Assembly (NCBI GenBank): GCA_009919365.1
Contig: RGBZ01000033.1
Location: 1-8,490, forward strand
Origin: a bacterium
GTDB lineage: Bacteria > Chloroflexota > Limnocylindria > Limnocylindrales > Limnocylindraceae
Direction of reading: 5' to 3'
Length of the DNA: 8,490 nt
Below the pieces are notes generated by a model. That model made no database searches and was not told where the DNA came from. It saw only the letters and a program-made list of their open reading frames with translations. Positions within the stretch are counted from its first letter, which is position 1. Each line of letters begins with the position of its first letter. Both the position numbers and the translations under genes were made by a program. Of the stretch, positions 6,444 through 8,490 are shown piece after piece.

Positions 6444-7517
6444 ATGTCTACGGTGACGTTCCAGGGTGTCTCCAAGAAGTACGGTGAGGTCCTTGCCGTC
6501 GAAAACCTCTCCCTAGAGATCAAGGATGGCGAGTTCATGGTGCTCGTGGGCCCTTCGGGCTGCGGCAAGACCACCTCGCTCCGCATGATCGCCGGGCTTG
6601 AGGAGATCACCGATGGCACCCTGCTCATCGGCGACAAGGTCGTTAACGACATTGCGCCGAAGGATCGCGACATCGCCATGGTCTTCCAAAGCTACGCCCT
6701 CTATCCGCACATGACCGTGCGAGACAACCTCGCCTTCGGACTCAAGCTGCGCAAGATTGACAAAGGGGAGATTGAGCGCCGCGTGAACGAGGCGGCCGCA
6801 ATCCTTGATCTCACCAAGCTCCTTTCACGCAAGCCGAAGGAGCTCTCCGGCGGTCAACGCCAGCGCGTTGCGCTTGGTCGCGCCATCGTCCGCGAGCCAG
6901 CCGTCTTCTTAATGGACGAGCCGCTCTCCAACCTTGACGCGCAGCTTCGTGTGCAGACACGTGCCGAGATCTTGCGCCTCCATGCGCGACTTAAGACCAC
7001 GGTCGTCTATGTGACGCACGACCAGGTAGAGGCAATGACAATGGGGACACGCATTGCGGTGATGAGCGACGGTAAGCTGCAGCAGGTCGGTACCCCACAA
7101 GATCTCTATGACCTGCCCGTGAATCGTTTCGTCGCTGGCTTCATCGGCTCACCAGCCATGAACCTCCTTGAGGCCACTGTTGACGGCCGCCACGTGAAGG
7201 CGGGTGACATCACGATTGAGATCAGCGACGCGCGCGCTAAGGAGCTTGAGGGGCGCGCCAGCGTCACGATCGGCTTCCGGCCGGAGCACCTTGAGTTCGG
7301 CAAGGCTGAAAAGGGTGCGGCGCAGATTGAACTGACCGCTGATGTCGTTGAGTACCTTGGTGCCCAAGAGCTGCTGCACTTCTCCACCACGAGTGGTGAT
7401 GTGTTGGCCCTTGTGGGTTCGGAGCACAAGACGCCGCGCGGTACCAAGGTGCAGCTCGCCCTCTCACTCGAGAAGTTGCACCTCTTCGATTCGGCCACCG
7501 GCGCCGCAATCCGCTAG
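6444..7517 (+). CDS. Carbohydrate ABC importer ATPase, MalK/UgpC/MsmX type
   Basis: This cytoplasmic ATPase of a CUT1-type sugar (or glycerol-3-phosphate) ABC importer has 357 residues. Motifs are Walker A GPSGCGKT (36-43), Q-loop Gln82 in FQSYALYPHMTV, signature LSGGQRQRVALGRA (134-147), Walker B VFLMDEP (Asp158, Glu159), D-loop SNLDAQLR and H-loop VTHDQVEAMTM (His192). A TOBE/OB-like regulatory domain follows from about residue 230, with FIGSPAMN and GFRPEHL (277-283). The start at ATG 6444 is chosen because AAGGAGGG (6431-6438) lies five bases before it; the in-frame GTG at 6438 falls inside that ribosome site. No sugar-binding protein or permease adjoins it, so it may be a shared ATPase serving several importers, as MsmX does in Bacillus; this is inference. 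The Nudix gene starts 14 bases downstream. Confidence 0.95.
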   Translation: MSTVTFQGVSKKYGEVLAVENLSLEIKDGEFMVLVGPSGCGKTTSLRMIAGLEEITDGTLLIGDKVVNDIAPKDRDIAMVFQSYALYPHMTVRDNLAFGLKLRKIDKGEIERRVNEAAAILDLTKLLSRKPKELSGGQRQRVALGRAIVREPAVFLMDEPLSNLDAQLRVQTRAEILRLHARLKTTVVYVTHDQVEAMTMGTRIAVMSDGKLQQVGTPQDLYDLPVNRFVAGFIGSPAMNLLEATVDGRHVKAGDITIEISDARAKELEGRASVTIGFRPEHLEFGKAEKGAAQIELTADVVEYLGAQELLHFSTTSGDVLALVGSEHKTPRGTKVQLALSLEKLHLFDSATGAAIR

Positions 7518-7531
7518 ATCGGCGGCACCAG

Positions 7532-8167
7532 ATGCGATTTGGTGACGATGCTCTTGGTGCGCGCCTCAACGCGCTACTAGAGCCTGGCGAACTCAACGAG
7601 GTCGTGGTCGCTTCCGACCTGGTGGTGCAGGCGGCGTACATGGAGTGGCGACGAACAACGGTGCAGCGCACCGGCGGCGATCAGCACGTGCGGTACATCG
7701 TTGGTCACCCCGGTGCTGTCGCTATCCTCGCCATTGATGCTGCCAGCGAAGCAGCCGTAACGCCGGTGAGCGAGATGCTGTTCGTTCGTCAATTCCGCGC
7801 CCCTGTGGGGCAGCTCCTGCTTGAGGTGCCAGCGGGCACACTCGACCTCCATGAGGGCGTCGCTGAGAAGCCGCAGTTCGCCGCCGAGCGCGAACTTGAG
7901 GAGGAGACCGGCCTTCGGGCAGCGACCTGGAGTCACCTTCGGACCTTCTTTACCGCGCCAGGGTTCACCAGTGAACGCATGGAACTCTTCCTCGCCCTCG
8001 GCCTCTCAGTGGCAGGTCCTGGCGCCCGCACCCCCGACGAAGATGAGGCGATTGAGGCGGTCCGGCTCACCATCGCCGAGGCGGCCGAGGCGGTCCGCCG
8101 AGGGGCGATCGTCGACGCCAAAAGCCTGGTCGCCATCGCCGCAGCGGAGCGCATGGCCACCCGGTAA
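7532..8167 (+). CDS. Nudix hydrolase, ADP-ribose pyrophosphatase-like (NudF/ADPRase group)
   Basis: This is a probable ADP-ribose or nucleoside-diphosphate-sugar pyrophosphatase, 211 residues, the usual size for the group. It has the N-terminal beta domain (about 28-60, ending RYIVGHPGAVAIL) that makes the dimer interface in ADPRases, then VRQFRAPVGQLLLEVPAGTLD (85-105), and a Nudix box ending RELEEETGL (120-128), whose Glu121, 124 and 125 would bind metal. The box is irregular: nine residues separate Gly102 from Glu112 instead of the usual five. TFFTAPGFTSERMELFLA (138-155) and the end GAIVDAKSLVAI (191-202) are also typical. Start choice is uncertain: ATG 7532 has only a GGCGG-like weak ribosome site, and the GTG at 7601 would also leave the conserved fold intact. 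The short gap suggests co-transcription with the sugar ATPase. Confidence 0.9.
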   Translation: MRFGDDALGARLNALLEPGELNEVVVASDLVVQAAYMEWRRTTVQRTGGDQHVRYIVGHPGAVAILAIDAASEAAVTPVSEMLFVRQFRAPVGQLLLEVPAGTLDLHEGVAEKPQFAAERELEEETGLRAATWSHLRTFFTAPGFTSERMELFLALGLSVAGPGARTPDEDEAIEAVRLTIAEAAEAVRRGAIVDAKSLVAIAAAERMATR

Positions 8168-8171
8168 CCCC

Positions 8172-8186
8172 CGCACGAATTGTGCG
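8172..8186 (+). other. Small inverted repeat after the Nudix gene
   Basis: CGCAC-GAATT-GTGCG is a perfect 5-bp stem with a 5-base centre, beginning five bases after the Nudix stop. It has no following T-run. It could be a weak terminator or a protein-binding site. Confidence 0.25.
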
Positions 8187-8233
8187 TAAGCTCCTCGTGA
8201 GTTGCGATATCCGTACCCCCACCCCCCTTGCGG

Positions 8234-8242
8234 TGCTAGAAT
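8234..8242 (+). promoter_or_regulatory. Extended -10 promoter (TGcTAGAAT) of the last gene
   Basis: TG, one base, then TAGAAT is close to the consensus extended -10. It lies about 50 bases before the start of the aminotransferase-like gene, placing the transcript start near 8248-8250, immediately before the tandem palindromes. No -35 box is clear at 17 bases. Confidence 0.5.
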
Positions 8243-8252
8243 CGTACCCACA

Positions 8253-8277
8253 GCGGTCCGCACTGCGGAATCCGCAG
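8253..8277 (+). promoter_or_regulatory. Two tandem palindromes GCGG-n-CCGC, candidate operator or leader structure
   Basis: The first palindrome is GCGG-T-CCGC (8253-8261). The second is CTGCGGA-A-TCCGCAG (8263-8277), a perfect 7-bp inverted repeat. Both share GCGG/CCGC half-sites and lie next to each other between the -10 box and the AGGA ribosome site. The position suits a repressor operator or a pair of RNA hairpins in the leader. Confidence 0.45.
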
Positions 8278-8293
8278 AGAAGGATGTATGGGT

Positions 8294-8490
8294 ATGGCAA
8301 TCGAACCACTTCGGCACCTCGCGCCAACGTCAGCGCCGACTCCCCATCGCTCGGAGCCGCCTCTCGGGCCCACCGTTCAGATTGACCCTGCCCGCATTCG
8401 CGAGCTGACCGCCCGCGAGTCCGAGCGACTCGACGCCCGCACCCAGGGCTCAGCGGCCGCCTACGAACGCGCCAAGCGCTCCCTCGTTGG
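8294..8490 (+). CDS. N-terminus of probable class III aminotransferase (glutamate-1-semialdehyde-like), 3'-truncated
   Basis: The open frame runs off the window end after about 65 residues. A Pro/Thr/Ser-rich leader is followed by IDPARIRELTARESERLD and then ARTQGSAAAYERAKRSLVG. The pattern of a charged helix, then GS...YERAK..L.GG, resembles the N-terminus of class III PLP-dependent aminotransferases related to glutamate-1-semialdehyde aminomutase. The PLP lysine and the rest of the catalytic domain are outside the window, so the assignment rests on this short segment only. Two in-frame ATGs, 8288 and 8294, are possible. The second is preferred because the AGGA site (8281-8284) is nine bases from it and only three from the first. 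The gene has its own promoter region with tandem palindromes. Confidence 0.55.
   Translation, partial: MAIEPLRHLAPTSAPTPHRSEPPLGPTVQIDPARIRELTARESERLDARTQGSAAAYERAKRSLV

Noticed and set aside
8182..8408. Two overlapping small + frames (8182-8385 and 8202-8408)
   Set aside because: They cover the promoter, palindromes and ribosome site of the aminotransferase-like gene and continue out of frame with it; neither product has recognisable features.
1..8490. CRISPR array, insertion sequence, integrase or phage attachment next to tRNA-His
   Set aside because: No regularly spaced repeats, transposase or integrase genes, or duplicated tRNA 3' end were seen; the tRNA is followed directly by an ordinary transporter gene.

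Overview
The window is GC-rich, tightly packed bacterial DNA carrying seven essentially complete protein genes, two genes cut by the window edges, and one tRNA. No phage, insertion sequence, CRISPR array, toxin-antitoxin pair or defence gene is visible. Metabolism and codon use fit a free-living, high-GC heterotroph of the Chloroflexota or Actinobacteriota type. That placement rests on general impression (GTG and TTG starts, strong GGAGG-type ribosome binding sites, a tRNA with encoded CCA) and not on a phylogenetic marker.

Region 1 (1-2621, + strand) is the distal part of a dipeptide/oligopeptide (Dpp/Opp/nickel family) ABC importer operon. It holds the C-terminal part of a DppC-type permease, then two paired ATPases of DppD and DppF type, joined by 4-base GTGA and ATGA stop/start overlaps. 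Both ATPases keep all nucleotide-binding motifs and a four-cysteine C-terminal domain. The second ends in an unusual Lys-Ala/Pro tail encoded by a hexamer repeat.

Region 2 (2618-4859, - strand) is a two-gene unit: a BioY-type biotin S-component followed by an FGGY-family sugar kinase. The kinase runs tail-to-tail into dppF, and the two stop codons share the palindrome TTAA.

Region 3 (4860-6350) begins with a short divergent promoter region, followed by tRNA-His(GUG) and a major facilitator superfamily exporter that starts at a TTG 20 bases after the tRNA.

Region 4 (6351-8167) is a probable operon: an orphan MalK/UgpC/MsmX-type sugar-importer ATPase with no permeases beside it, then an ADP-ribose pyrophosphatase-like Nudix hydrolase 14 bases downstream.

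Region 5 (8168-8490) is a 120-base promoter/leader with an extended -10 box and two tandem GCGG..CCGC palindromes. It leads into the N-terminus of what looks like a class III (glutamate-1-semialdehyde-like) aminotransferase.

The common theme is nutrient uptake: peptides, biotin and carbohydrates. I did not find a convincing undescribed system. The points most worth checking are the BioY-FGGY kinase pairing, the tandem palindromes before the last gene, the basic tail on DppF, and the lengthened Nudix box.
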